A DNA stretch of 64,000 nt from Ornithinimicrobium pekingense DSM 21552 (GTDB taxonomy: Bacteria; Actinomycetota; Actinomycetes; Actinomycetales; Dermatophilaceae), in the NCBI RefSeq assembly GCF_000421185.1, contig NZ_ATWJ01000012.1:124001-188000 (forward strand), in the 5' to 3' direction. Under the pieces are notes generated by a model. It did not search any database. It was given only the letters and a program-made list of their open reading frames with translations, and was not told the DNA's origin. Within the stretch, counting starts at the first letter, position 1; every line of letters begins with the position of its first letter. The position numbers and the translations under genes were made by a program. Shown here one piece after another: positions 42,170 to 49,262 of the stretch.

Positions 42170-43225
42170 ATGACCGACAGCGCTGCCGGACCGCCCCTGC
42201 CCCCCGGTTGCTCCGCGCACGAGCCCGGCGTGGACGACCTCGACGACCTGGTGCGCCTGCTGCGGCGCCACGAGCGCGAGGCTCGGGGGTGGCCGGGCGC
42301 CGACAGCGAGGCCGTGGCCGCCGAGGTCACCGGCCGCGGCGCCAGCACCCACCTGCACGAGGTCGTCCGCGCCGACGACGGCCGCCTGCTCGCCTGGATC
42401 AACTGCCACGACCGCGCCGCCGGCCGGGTGCTCGTCGGCGTCACCATCGACCCGGACCTGCCCGACGAGGAGGCCGACCGGCTCGCCACCTACGCCTTCG
42501 GGCGGGTCGAGGACCTCGGCCGGGAGGTCATGCGCCGCCGGGGCACCGACGCCACCCAGCTGGACTCCGGCGCCTTCGCCGACGACCCCCGCCAGCAGCG
42601 GTGGCTGACCGCCGCCGGCTACGGGCACGTGCGCGACTGGTGGCAGATGACGCGCAAGGTCGACCGCGACAGCGACGCGACGCAGCCGCCGCCTCGGGAG
42701 GGCGTGGAGATCCGGCGGGTCCGGCGCGACGACGGCGTGGGCATGCCCGAGGAGGAGGACCTGCGCGCCGTCCACCTCATGCTGGAGCAGTCCTTCGCCG
42801 ACCACTTCAACTCCTACCGCGAGACCTTCGACGAGTTCGTGAACCGGCTCCGTGAGGACCCGGGCCACCGCTGGGACCACTGGTGGCTGGCCACCGTCGA
42901 CGGTGAGCCCGCGGGCGCGCTCGTCGCGACCACCGTCACCGGGCGGGTCGACGACTTGGGCGTGGCCACCCCCGACTCCTCCTACGTGGAGTACATCGGC
43001 GTCCACCGCAGGGCCCGGGGCCGCGGCGTCGCCAAGGCGCTGCTGCGCACGGTCATCGCCGACGCCGCCCTGCGCGGCCGCGGCGCGGTCGGCCTCGAGG
43101 TCGACGCCGACTCCCCCACACGGGCCGACGGCCTCTACCTGTCCATGGGGTGGCGCACGTCATACACGACGCAGTCCTGGCACCGCGCCCTGTCGCTGGC
43201 CGGATCGGACGACCTGGCGGGATAG
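42170..43225 (+). CDS. Tandem GNAT acetyltransferase, mycothiol-synthase (MshD)-like
   Basis: About 351 residues with two GNAT repeats. The first (~20-160) is degenerate; the second has the acetyl-CoA pyrophosphate loop VHRRARGRGVAKALLRTVI after YVEYIGV, and GLEVDADSPTRADGLYLSMG. Architecture and HFNSYRETFDEFVNRL are as in actinobacterial MshD and related acetyltransferases, although acceptor specificity is not visible. The start is the ATG at 42170; one at 42161 is three codons longer. Confidence 0.78.
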   Translation: MTDSAAGPPLPPGCSAHEPGVDDLDDLVRLLRRHEREARGWPGADSEAVAAEVTGRGASTHLHEVVRADDGRLLAWINCHDRAAGRVLVGVTIDPDLPDEEADRLATYAFGRVEDLGREVMRRRGTDATQLDSGAFADDPRQQRWLTAAGYGHVRDWWQMTRKVDRDSDATQPPPREGVEIRRVRRDDGVGMPEEEDLRAVHLMLEQSFADHFNSYRETFDEFVNRLREDPGHRWDHWWLATVDGEPAGALVATTVTGRVDDLGVATPDSSYVEYIGVHRRARGRGVAKALLRTVIADAALRGRGAVGLEVDADSPTRADGLYLSMGWRTSYTTQSWHRALSLAGSDDLAG

Positions 43226-43228
43226 CCT
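43223..43228 (+). promoter_or_regulatory. -10 element of a probable leaderless transcript (DUF6104)
   Basis: TAGCCT overlapping the end of the GNAT gene, six bases before the GTG of the microprotein, which decides that start. Confidence 0.55.
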
Positions 43229-43234
43229 GCGGAC

Positions 43235-43405
43235 GTGTACTTCACCGACCGTGGGATCGAGGAGCTGGCCGCGCGCCGCGGCGAGGAGGAAGTGACCCTC
43301 GACTGGCTCGCCGAGCAGCTGCGCACGTTCGTGGACCTGCACCCCGAGTTCGAGGTCCCGGTCGACCGCCTGGCCACCTGGCTGGCGCGCGAGGACGACG
43401 AGTGA
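43235..43405 (+). CDS. DUF6104 family microprotein
   Basis: 56 residues, starting at GTG 43235: (M)YFTDRGIEELAARRGEEEV, then TLDWLAEQLRTFVDLHPEFE, VPVDRLATWLARED. This matches the short, highly conserved actinobacterial DUF6104 family. It is acidic, soluble and probably all-helical, with no known function. A TAGCCT -10 six bases upstream suggests a leaderless transcript. The SGNH-fold gene follows 13 bp after its stop, so the two are probably cotranscribed. Confidence 0.8.
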   Translation: MYFTDRGIEELAARRGEEEVTLDWLAEQLRTFVDLHPEFEVPVDRLATWLAREDDE

Positions 43406-43418
43406 TGAGAGGTATGAC

Positions 43419-44093
43419 GTGAGCCAGGGGCCCGCTGGACCCACCGACATCGAGTACACCCCGAGCGCGGACTTCACGGTCTCCGACGGGCCACGCGACA
43501 TCGGGCTGTGCTTTGTCGGCGACGGCTTCGTCGCCGGCTACGGCGACCCCAAGGCCCTGGGCTGGGTCAGCCGCGTCGTCGGCCGCACGCCGCTGGAGGA
43601 CGACGCCGACCTGTCCTCCTACAACCTGGGGGTGCGCGGCGCCAGCTCCGCCGACGCGATGGCCCGCTGGCGCGCGGAGTGCCCGTCCCGCTGGGCCGGG
43701 CGCAGCGAGCGCCGCCTCGTCGTCGGCGTGGGCGCCGAGGACGTCGAGCAGGGCATCACCACCGCCCGCTCCCGGCTCAACCTGGCCAACATCCTCGACG
43801 AGGCCAGCTCCACCGGGGTCGGCACGTTCGTCGTGGGCCCGACCCCGACGCTGGACGCCGAGGTCAACGCCCGGCTGCAGGTGCTCGCCGAGGCCCAGGC
43901 CGACGTGTGCGCCCGCCGCGGCGTGCCCTACGTCGACTGCTTCACCCCGCTGCAGGGCCACGAGCAGTGGCAGTCCGACCTGGCCGCCGGGGACAACGTC
44001 CACCCCGGGCAGGCCGGCTACGGGCTCATCGCCTGGCTGGTGCTCAACGGAGGCTGGGCCGAGTGGCTCGGCCTCGGCGAGCGCGCCGGCTGA
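43419..44093 (+). CDS. SGNH/GDSL-fold protein lacking its catalytic serine
   Basis: 224 residues. The fold is recognisable: block I LCFVGDGFVAGYGD, block II NLGVRGASSADAM, block III VVGVGAEDVEQG and block V DNVHPGQAGYGLIA (D192, H195). In active members block I is G-D-S and block III ends N-D; here position 36 is glycine (GDG) and block III reads A-E-D, so both the nucleophile and the oxyanion asparagine are lost while the Asp-His end of the triad is kept. It may be a pseudoenzyme or a binding protein. GTG start with GAGAGG upstream. Confidence 0.78.
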   Translation: MSQGPAGPTDIEYTPSADFTVSDGPRDIGLCFVGDGFVAGYGDPKALGWVSRVVGRTPLEDDADLSSYNLGVRGASSADAMARWRAECPSRWAGRSERRLVVGVGAEDVEQGITTARSRLNLANILDEASSTGVGTFVVGPTPTLDAEVNARLQVLAEAQADVCARRGVPYVDCFTPLQGHEQWQSDLAAGDNVHPGQAGYGLIAWLVLNGGWAEWLGLGERAG

Positions 44094-44140
44094 GCGAGGC
44101 CGCGCCGCCCTCCGTCCAACCCCGCCCGTCCCGCCACCGC

Positions 44141-44203
44141 GCCGAGTGACCCACTTCGGTCGCCTTCCGGCCCTTCCGCACGCGCCGAGGTGGGGCACTC
44201 GGC
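44141..44203. repeat. Palindromic intergenic repeat, copy 1
   Basis: Left arm 44141-44157 and right arm 44187-44203 are inverted repeats of 17 bases with two imperfect positions; the outer 8 bases (GCCGAGTG / CACTCGGC) are perfect. It lies between convergent genes and shares its arm sequence with the element at 59,662-59,724, which makes it a repeat family that probably doubles as a two-way terminator. Confidence 0.7.
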
Positions 44204-44241
44204 GACTCCTTGCAAGCTGCGCCCGGCCGTGACGTCGTGGC

Positions 44242-45165
44242 TCACCCGCCGGTGAGCGTCTCCACCCACCGCTGCGCCTCGGCATACGCCTCGTCGTCGG
44301 CGTGCGCGGGGACCGCTGCCGGCCGGCCGTCCGCGCGCGGGTAGGAGCCGAGGAAGCGCACGCCGCGGCAGGTCCGCCGCAGCCCGGTCAGCGCCTCACG
44401 CATCCGCGCCTCCGCCAGGTGGGCGTCGGCGTCGATCCAGAAGCAGTACTCCCCCAGCCCGCCCCCGGTGGGCCGTGACTCGAGCCGGCTCAGGTCGATG
44501 CCGCGGGTCGCGAACTGCTCGAGCAGCTCCAGCAGGGCGCCCGGCTTGTTCTGCCAGATGAGCGCGACCAGGGTGGTGCGGTCGCTGCCCGTGGGGGCCG
44601 GCACCTCGTGCGCGGCGCGCAGGACGACGAAGCGTGTCACCGCGCCCTCGCGGTCGGCGACGTGCTCCACCGCGGGGACCAGCCCGTAGGCGTCGGCCGC
44701 GCCCGGCGCGGCGACGGCGGCGTCGTAGAGACCCTCACCGACCGCCTGGGCCGCCCGCGCGGTCGAGGCCTCCGGCACCTGCTGGGCCGTGGGCAGGTGG
44801 GTGGTCAGCCAGTCCCGTGTCTGGGCGAAGGCGTGCGGGTGGGAGGCGACCGTGGACACGTCCTCGAGCTGCGTGCCGGGGCGGACCAGCAGGGAGAACT
44901 GCACCTCGACGTGCACCTCGGCGGTGATCCGCACGCCGTCGTCGTCACCGCCCTCCAGCAGCGCCTGCAGGGTGGCGGGCACCGAGCCCTCGACGGAGTT
45001 CTCGAAGGGCACGACCGCCGCGTCGACGCGGCCCTCGCGCAGCGCCGCGATGGCGGCCGGCACGCTGGGCGCCGGCCAGGCGTCGGCGGCATGCTCCGGC
45101 GCCCACTGCTGGGTGGCCTGCTCGGTGAAGGTGCCGGCGGGGCCGAGGTAGGCGATACGGGTCAC
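44242..45165 (-). CDS. pheA: Prephenate dehydratase
   Basis: 307 residues. Catalyses prephenate to phenylpyruvate in phenylalanine synthesis. Catalytic domain (~1-185) with RIAYLGPAGTFTEQA, VVPFENSVEGSVPATLQALL and the T-R-F motif in EGAVTRFVVL; C-terminal ACT domain (~200-285) with LSRLESRPTGGGLGEYCFWI, the phenylalanine-sensing site. The GTG at 45165 is chosen: homology starts there and TATCGT lies exactly six bases upstream, the leaderless pattern. The long frame beyond is a shadow. Confidence 0.95.
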   Translation of the reverse strand: MTRIAYLGPAGTFTEQATQQWAPEHAADAWPAPSVPAAIAALREGRVDAAVVPFENSVEGSVPATLQALLEGGDDDGVRITAEVHVEVQFSLLVRPGTQLEDVSTVASHPHAFAQTRDWLTTHLPTAQQVPEASTARAAQAVGEGLYDAAVAAPGAADAYGLVPAVEHVADREGAVTRFVVLRAAHEVPAPTGSDRTTLVALIWQNKPGALLELLEQFATRGIDLSRLESRPTGGGLGEYCFWIDADAHLAEARMREALTGLRRTCRGVRFLGSYPRADGRPAAVPAHADDEAYAEAQRWVETLTGG

Positions 45166-45171
45166 GTGCGC

Positions 45172-45177
45172 ACGATA
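45172..45177 (-). promoter_or_regulatory. -10 element of a probable leaderless transcript (pheA)
   Basis: TATCGT on the minus strand, six bases ahead of the GTG start of pheA and within the 23-bp gap to the glycosyltransferase gene. Confidence 0.55.
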
Positions 45178-45188
45178 GCCCTCCGCCG

Positions 45189-46754
45189 TCAGTAGGCGCC
45201 GTTGTGCTCCGGCCGCAGCACGACCTGCGCGGTGCGCCACAGGATCATCACGTCGAGCACCGGCGTCCAGTTCTCGACGTAGTAGAGGTCGAGCCGGACC
45301 GCCTCGTCCCAGGAGAGGTCGCTGCGGCCGCTGATCTGCCACAGGCCCGTCATGCCGGGCTTGACCAGCAGGCGGCGCCGGGTGGACGCCTCGTACTCGG
45401 CCACCTCGCGGGGCAGCGGGGGCCGGGGCCCGACCAGGCTCATCTCCCCGCGCAGCACGTTGAGCAGCTGCGGCAGCTCGTCGAGGGAGAACTTGCGGAT
45501 GAACGCCCCGGTGCGGGTGACGCGCGGGTCGGCGCGCAGCTTGAACAGCGGGCCGGTCGCGTCGTTGAGGCTCATCAGCCGGGGCAGCTGGCTCTCGGCG
45601 TCGCAGACCATGCTGCGGAACTTCCACATACCGAAGGCCCGGCCCTCCCGCCCCACGCGCTGCTGGCGGAACAGCACCGGCCCCCCGTCCTCGAGCCTGA
45701 TGGCCACCGCGACGGCGAGCAGGACCGGCGAGAGGACCAGCAGCATGAGCACCGCCATCACCCGGTCCAGGACGTTCTTGGCGACCAGGTGGGGACCGGC
45801 GAAGTCGGGCGCCTCGACGTGGATGAGCGGCAGCCCCTGGACCGGGCGGGTGAGCACCCGCGGCCCGGCGACGTCCATGATGCCGGGCGCGACGACCAGG
45901 TCGACGTCGCTGCCCTCCAGGGCCCAGCCGAGCCGCCGCAGGCCGGTCTGGCCCAGGCCCGCCGAGGAGGACACCGCGACGACATCCACCTCGAGCTCCA
46001 TCGCCCTGACGAGGACGTCCGACTCGGGCCCGAGGACCGGGACCCCGGCAACCTGTCCGCTGCCGGCGTTGTCGACGCAGGCGCCCAGGACGTTGTACCC
46101 CGCGTCGGGCGTGCGCCCCAGCGCCACCACGAGACTGGCGACATGGTCACGGTCGCCGACGAGCAGCACGCGGTCGGACAGCCGCCCGCGTCGCCGCTGC
46201 GTGACCAGCCAGCGGCGAGCGCCATACCTGCCGAGCAGGAGCAGGACGGTGCCGAGGGGGAAGGCCACGAGCACGTAACCCCGGGCGAAGTCGAGCTTGA
46301 GGGCGAGGGCCGCGATGGCGACCACCGCGAAGAGCCAGGTCGTGGCGCGGAGGGTCTGCCGGTACTCCTGCACCCCGTGCCCCACGAGCCGGCCGTCGTA
46401 GGCGTCGAGGACCTGGAGCGACACCATCCACGCCAGCACGAGCACGACCGACACGCTGAGGTAGTTGACGGCGCCGAACTGGCTCTGCAGCGCCCGCTCC
46501 TCGAAGCCGAAGCGCAGCAGCTGGGCGACGGTGACCGCCAGGCTCACGGCCAGCAGGTCGACCAGGCGCACCGTGCGCAGGTAGCCGTCGAGATAGCGGC
46601 GCGCGCGCGGCTGAGCACGCCTGCGGCTCGTGGCCCAGGCGTCGGGCACGACGAACAGAGCTGCCGGTCCGGCTACCCCTGCCCCGTCTCTGCCCCCGAG
46701 AACCCCCCGTGGTTCCCGGACGACCTCTGCTGAAGCGGTCAAGAAAGGTCCCAT
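45189..46754 (-). CDS. Polyprenyl glycosylphosphotransferase (exopolysaccharide initiation)
   Basis: 521 residues. Four membrane helices (~65-175), a nucleotide-binding-like middle domain (VLLVGDRDHVASLVVAL), then a further helix and the catalytic bacterial sugar-transferase domain from about residue 320: LEDGGPVLFRQQRVGREGRA, MWKFRSMVCDAE, KFSLDELPQLLNVLRGEMSL, VGPRPPLPREV and KPGMTGLWQISGRS. It transfers a sugar-1-phosphate to undecaprenyl phosphate, the first step of an exopolysaccharide. Next to it is a low-molecular-weight tyrosine phosphatase, a usual regulator of such pathways; the matching kinase and polymerase are not in the window. Confidence 0.92.
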   Translation of the reverse strand: MGPFLTASAEVVREPRGVLGGRDGAGVAGPAALFVVPDAWATSRRRAQPRARRYLDGYLRTVRLVDLLAVSLAVTVAQLLRFGFEERALQSQFGAVNYLSVSVVLVLAWMVSLQVLDAYDGRLVGHGVQEYRQTLRATTWLFAVVAIAALALKLDFARGYVLVAFPLGTVLLLLGRYGARRWLVTQRRRGRLSDRVLLVGDRDHVASLVVALGRTPDAGYNVLGACVDNAGSGQVAGVPVLGPESDVLVRAMELEVDVVAVSSSAGLGQTGLRRLGWALEGSDVDLVVAPGIMDVAGPRVLTRPVQGLPLIHVEAPDFAGPHLVAKNVLDRVMAVLMLLVLSPVLLAVAVAIRLEDGGPVLFRQQRVGREGRAFGMWKFRSMVCDAESQLPRLMSLNDATGPLFKLRADPRVTRTGAFIRKFSLDELPQLLNVLRGEMSLVGPRPPLPREVAEYEASTRRRLLVKPGMTGLWQISGRSDLSWDEAVRLDLYYVENWTPVLDVMILWRTAQVVLRPEHNGAY

Positions 46755-46799
46755 CTGCCAGACCCCCCACCAGCAGTGTCACGGCCGCTACCGGAGGGT

Positions 46800-46820
46800 C
46801 TTTACCTTTTCTTTACCTTT
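46800..46820 (-). promoter_or_regulatory. Tandem AAAGGTAAAG direct repeat upstream of the glycosylphosphotransferase
   Basis: Two identical decamers, CTTTACCTTT on the plus strand (46800-46809 and 46811-46820), with an 11-bp period, in a markedly AT-rich patch 46 bp before the start at 46754. One-helical-turn spacing of GTAAAG half-sites is the layout used by OmpR-family regulators such as MtrA and PhoP. Probably an operator for polysaccharide control. Confidence 0.45.
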
Positions 46821-46890
46821 CTCACACTAGGCCAGGGGTCGGGCGCCGTCCACCCTTTGGGGTGGATTGTGACCAATGAGTCTGCTGAGA

Positions 46891-46913
46891 ATCCTGGTGC
46901 GAGGACCCAGGAT
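46891..46913 (-). terminator. Hairpin after the tyrosine phosphatase gene
   Basis: ATCCTGG and CCAGGAT form a 7-bp stem with a 9-base loop, four bases after the stop of the leftward gene and followed by TTCT in that direction. A second inverted repeat, CCACC / GGTGG, lies at about 46850-46865. Candidate terminator. Confidence 0.4.
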
Positions 46914-46916
46914 GTG

Positions 46917-47507
46917 TCAGGATGCTCGGTTCGGGCCGGTCAGGCCGCGCAGCACGCCGGGGTATGCGGCCTCCACCTGCCGGCCCATGGCGGCGTAGAC
47001 CTCGTCCTCGCGGCGGAACGGGTCGACGATGTCCAGGTCGTCCATCGACGCGGGCCGGTGGCGACCGCGGTGCGTGGTGGCCAGGCGCGCCAGCTCGGCC
47101 AGCCGCTCGTGCGGGTCGGTCGTCGTGGGCAGCTCCTCGTCCGGCACACGCGAGAGGATGTGGGCCAGCTCGGGGAAGGTGAAGGTGCGCTTCATCGCGC
47201 GGGGGTGCATGCGCGACACCTGCGCGCGGTGGTCGCGGGTGGCCGTGAGCACCAGCGAGGCGGAGGCGATCATCGGCTCGGTGAGACGGCGGGCGACGAA
47301 CCCGTCCGGGTCGCCGCCCAGCCCCTGCAGCACCCCGGCCGCGCGCTCGTCCATCGGGTTGCCCACCAGGGCCAGCGTGCCGGCGGAGCGGACCGGCACG
47401 GCACCGGACCCGTAGCGCTCGTCGAGCGCCCGCTGCACCAGGCGCTCGAGCAGCGGGGAGCGGCACACGTTGCCCGTGCACACCATCAGGATCGCGCCCT
47501 CGTCCAC
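46917..47507 (-). CDS. Low-molecular-weight protein tyrosine phosphatase
   Basis: About 196 residues. The P-loop C-x5-R is C10-T-G-N-V-C-R16 directly after the N-terminal strand (ILMVCTGNVCRSPLLERL), and the general acid is in DDLDIVDPFRREDEVY near residue 165. Such phosphatases switch off tyrosine kinases of polysaccharide export, consistent with the glycosylphosphotransferase downstream. Start at GTG 47507: TAGGGT lies seven bases upstream; the longer frame overlaps tsaE. Confidence 0.9.
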   Translation of the reverse strand: MDEGAILMVCTGNVCRSPLLERLVQRALDERYGSGAVPVRSAGTLALVGNPMDERAAGVLQGLGGDPDGFVARRLTEPMIASASLVLTATRDHRAQVSRMHPRAMKRTFTFPELAHILSRVPDEELPTTTDPHERLAELARLATTHRGRHRPASMDDLDIVDPFRREDEVYAAMGRQVEAAYPGVLRGLTGPNRAS

Positions 47508-47514
47508 GCCGCCC

Positions 47515-47520
47515 ACCCTA
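47515..47520 (-). promoter_or_regulatory. -10 element of a probable leaderless transcript, overlapping the tsaE stop codon
   Basis: TAGGGT on the minus strand; its first three bases are the TAG stop codon of tsaE, and the GTG of the phosphatase gene lies seven bases on. Confidence 0.5.
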
Positions 47521-48090
47521 GTCCGCCGCCCCCGTGGGCTCCCCGCGCCCCGGGGCCGACGTGGCGAGCTGGTCGGGCAGCCCGCTCCAGCGCCCGCCCG
47601 TGCCACGGAGCGTGACGCGCCGCTCCTGCTCGTCCCCCGCGTCGCTGCCCGAGCGCTCCAGCACGACGTCCAGCCGGTCCTCGGCCAGGTGCTCGGCGAG
47701 GCCGTGGCCCCACTCCACGACCGTCACCGACTCCTCCAGCGAGGCGTCCAGGTCGAGGTCGTCCAGCTCGGCCGTGCCGCCCAGCCGGTAGGCGTCCACG
47801 TGCACCAGGCCGGGACCGCCGACCAGCGAGGGGTGGACGCGGGCGATGACGAAGGTCGGCGAGGTGATCGGGCCGCGCACCCCCAGGCCCTCGGCCAGCC
47901 CCTGGGTCAGCGTGGTCTTGCCCGCGCCCAGGTCGCCGGTCAGCACGACGAGGTCGCCGCCACGCAGCACGCGCCCGAGGGCTCGGCCGAGGGCCTGGGT
48001 GTCCCGCGCCGTCGGCAGCACGCGGTCCACCTCCACGGCGGCGCCCCTGCCCCCCGTGCCGTCTGCGGTCCCGGACCCGTCGACGCTCAT
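47518..48090 (-). CDS. tsaE: TsaE, tRNA threonylcarbamoyladenosine pathway ATPase
   Basis: 190 residues. P-loop LVVLTGDLGAGKTTLTQGLA, then GPITSPTFVIARVH, LVHVDAYRLGG and VTVVEWGHGLAEHL, the standard TsaE order. It helps TsaB and TsaD make t6A37 on tRNAs that read ANN codons. In many actinobacteria alr-tsaE is followed by tsaB-rimI-tsaD; here the next gene is a tyrosine phosphatase, so the partners must lie elsewhere. Start overlaps the alr stop by 4 bp. Confidence 0.92.
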   Translation of the reverse strand: MSVDGSGTADGTGGRGAAVEVDRVLPTARDTQALGRALGRVLRGGDLVVLTGDLGAGKTTLTQGLAEGLGVRGPITSPTFVIARVHPSLVGGPGLVHVDAYRLGGTAELDDLDLDASLEESVTVVEWGHGLAEHLAEDRLDVVLERSGSDAGDEQERRVTLRGTGGRWSGLPDQLATSAPGRGEPTGAAD

Positions 48091-49262
48091 GCGGCCCCTC
48101 CGACGTGCACCCGCGGCACCCGGGGGCCGAAGCGGGTCACGATCTCGTAGCTGATGGTCCCGGCGGCCTCGGCCCAGTCCTGCGCCGTCGGCTCGCCGTC
48201 GTCGCCGGCCCCGAAGAGCACGACCTCGTCACCGGCCTCGACCGGCAGGTCACCCACGTCCACGACGAACTGGTCCATGCACACCCGCCCGGCGATCGTG
48301 CACCGCCGCCCGTGCACCTGGACGGGCGCCGCGCCGGAGGCGTGCCGGGGTATGCCGTCCGCGTAGCCGAGGGGCACGTCGGCCACCGTGGTCTCGCGGG
48401 GGGCGACGTAGGTGTGGCCGTAGGAGATGCCCTGACCCGCCGGCACCCGCTTGGCGACCGCCACCCGGGCGGTCACCCGCATCGCGGGCCGCAGCCCCAG
48501 CTCGGCGGCGGAGGCGATGTCCGGCACCGGCGAGAGCCCGTAGACGGCCAGGCCGGGACGCACCATGTCCCACGCGGCCTCCGGGGTGGTCAGCGTGGCC
48601 GCCGAGTTGGCCATGTGCCGCACCTCGGGACGCAGGCCCGCACGCTCGGCGACCGCCACCGCGTCCGCGAAGGCCTCCTGCTGGGCACGCACCGTCGGGT
48701 GCTCGGGGGCGTCGGCGTAGGCGAAGTGGGTGAACAGGCCGCGGACGCGTAAGGCGCCCTCGGCCTCGAGCGACGCGGCCCGCCCGACGAGGTCGACCCA
48801 GTCGGTGCGCGGGTCACCGTCCCGGACGGGCAGGCTGAGGGCGCCGTTGCGCCCCAGGCCGGTGTCCGCCTTGAGCTGCACCGTCGCGGTGCGCCCGGTG
48901 GCGCGCGCCGCGGCCACGACCGCGTCGAGCAGCCAGGGTGCGGAGACCGCCAGCTCCACGTCGGCGTCGACCAACGGGGTGACGTCGGTGCCGGGCGCGA
49001 CCAGCCAGGTGAGCAGGGGTGCCTCGACCCCGGCGGACCGCAGCGCCAGCGCCTCGGTCGGCTGGGCGACACCCAGGGCGCAGGCGCCGCCCGCGAGCGC
49101 CGCCCGGGCGGAGGGGACGAGCCCGTGGCCGTAGGCGTCCGCCTTGACCACGGCCATCAGCTCGGTCCCACCGACCCGTTCCCGCAGGGTCCGGACGTTG
49201 GCCGAGATCGCGTCGAGGTCGACCGTGACCCGGGCCGGCCACAGGTCGAGGGCGCCCGTCAT
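48087..49262 (-). CDS. alr: Alanine racemase
   Basis: 391 residues. The PLP lysine is K40 in MAVVKADAYGHG; LKADTGLGRNG, HMANSAATL, RPGLAVYGLSP, the catalytic-tyrosine region GQGISYGHTY, and the C-terminal beta domain GRVCMDQFVVDVG are all present. Makes D-alanine for peptidoglycan. The ATG overlaps the leuB stop by 4 bp and its stop overlaps tsaE by 4 bp, so leuB-alr-tsaE is one coupled unit. Confidence 0.95.
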   Translation of the reverse strand: MTGALDLWPARVTVDLDAISANVRTLRERVGGTELMAVVKADAYGHGLVPSARAALAGGACALGVAQPTEALALRSAGVEAPLLTWLVAPGTDVTPLVDADVELAVSAPWLLDAVVAAARATGRTATVQLKADTGLGRNGALSLPVRDGDPRTDWVDLVGRAASLEAEGALRVRGLFTHFAYADAPEHPTVRAQQEAFADAVAVAERAGLRPEVRHMANSAATLTTPEAAWDMVRPGLAVYGLSPVPDIASAAELGLRPAMRVTARVAVAKRVPAGQGISYGHTYVAPRETTVADVPLGYADGIPRHASGAAPVQVHGRRCTIAGRVCMDQFVVDVGDLPVEAGDEVVLFGAGDDGEPTAQDWAEAAGTISYEIVTRFGPRVPRVHVGGAA

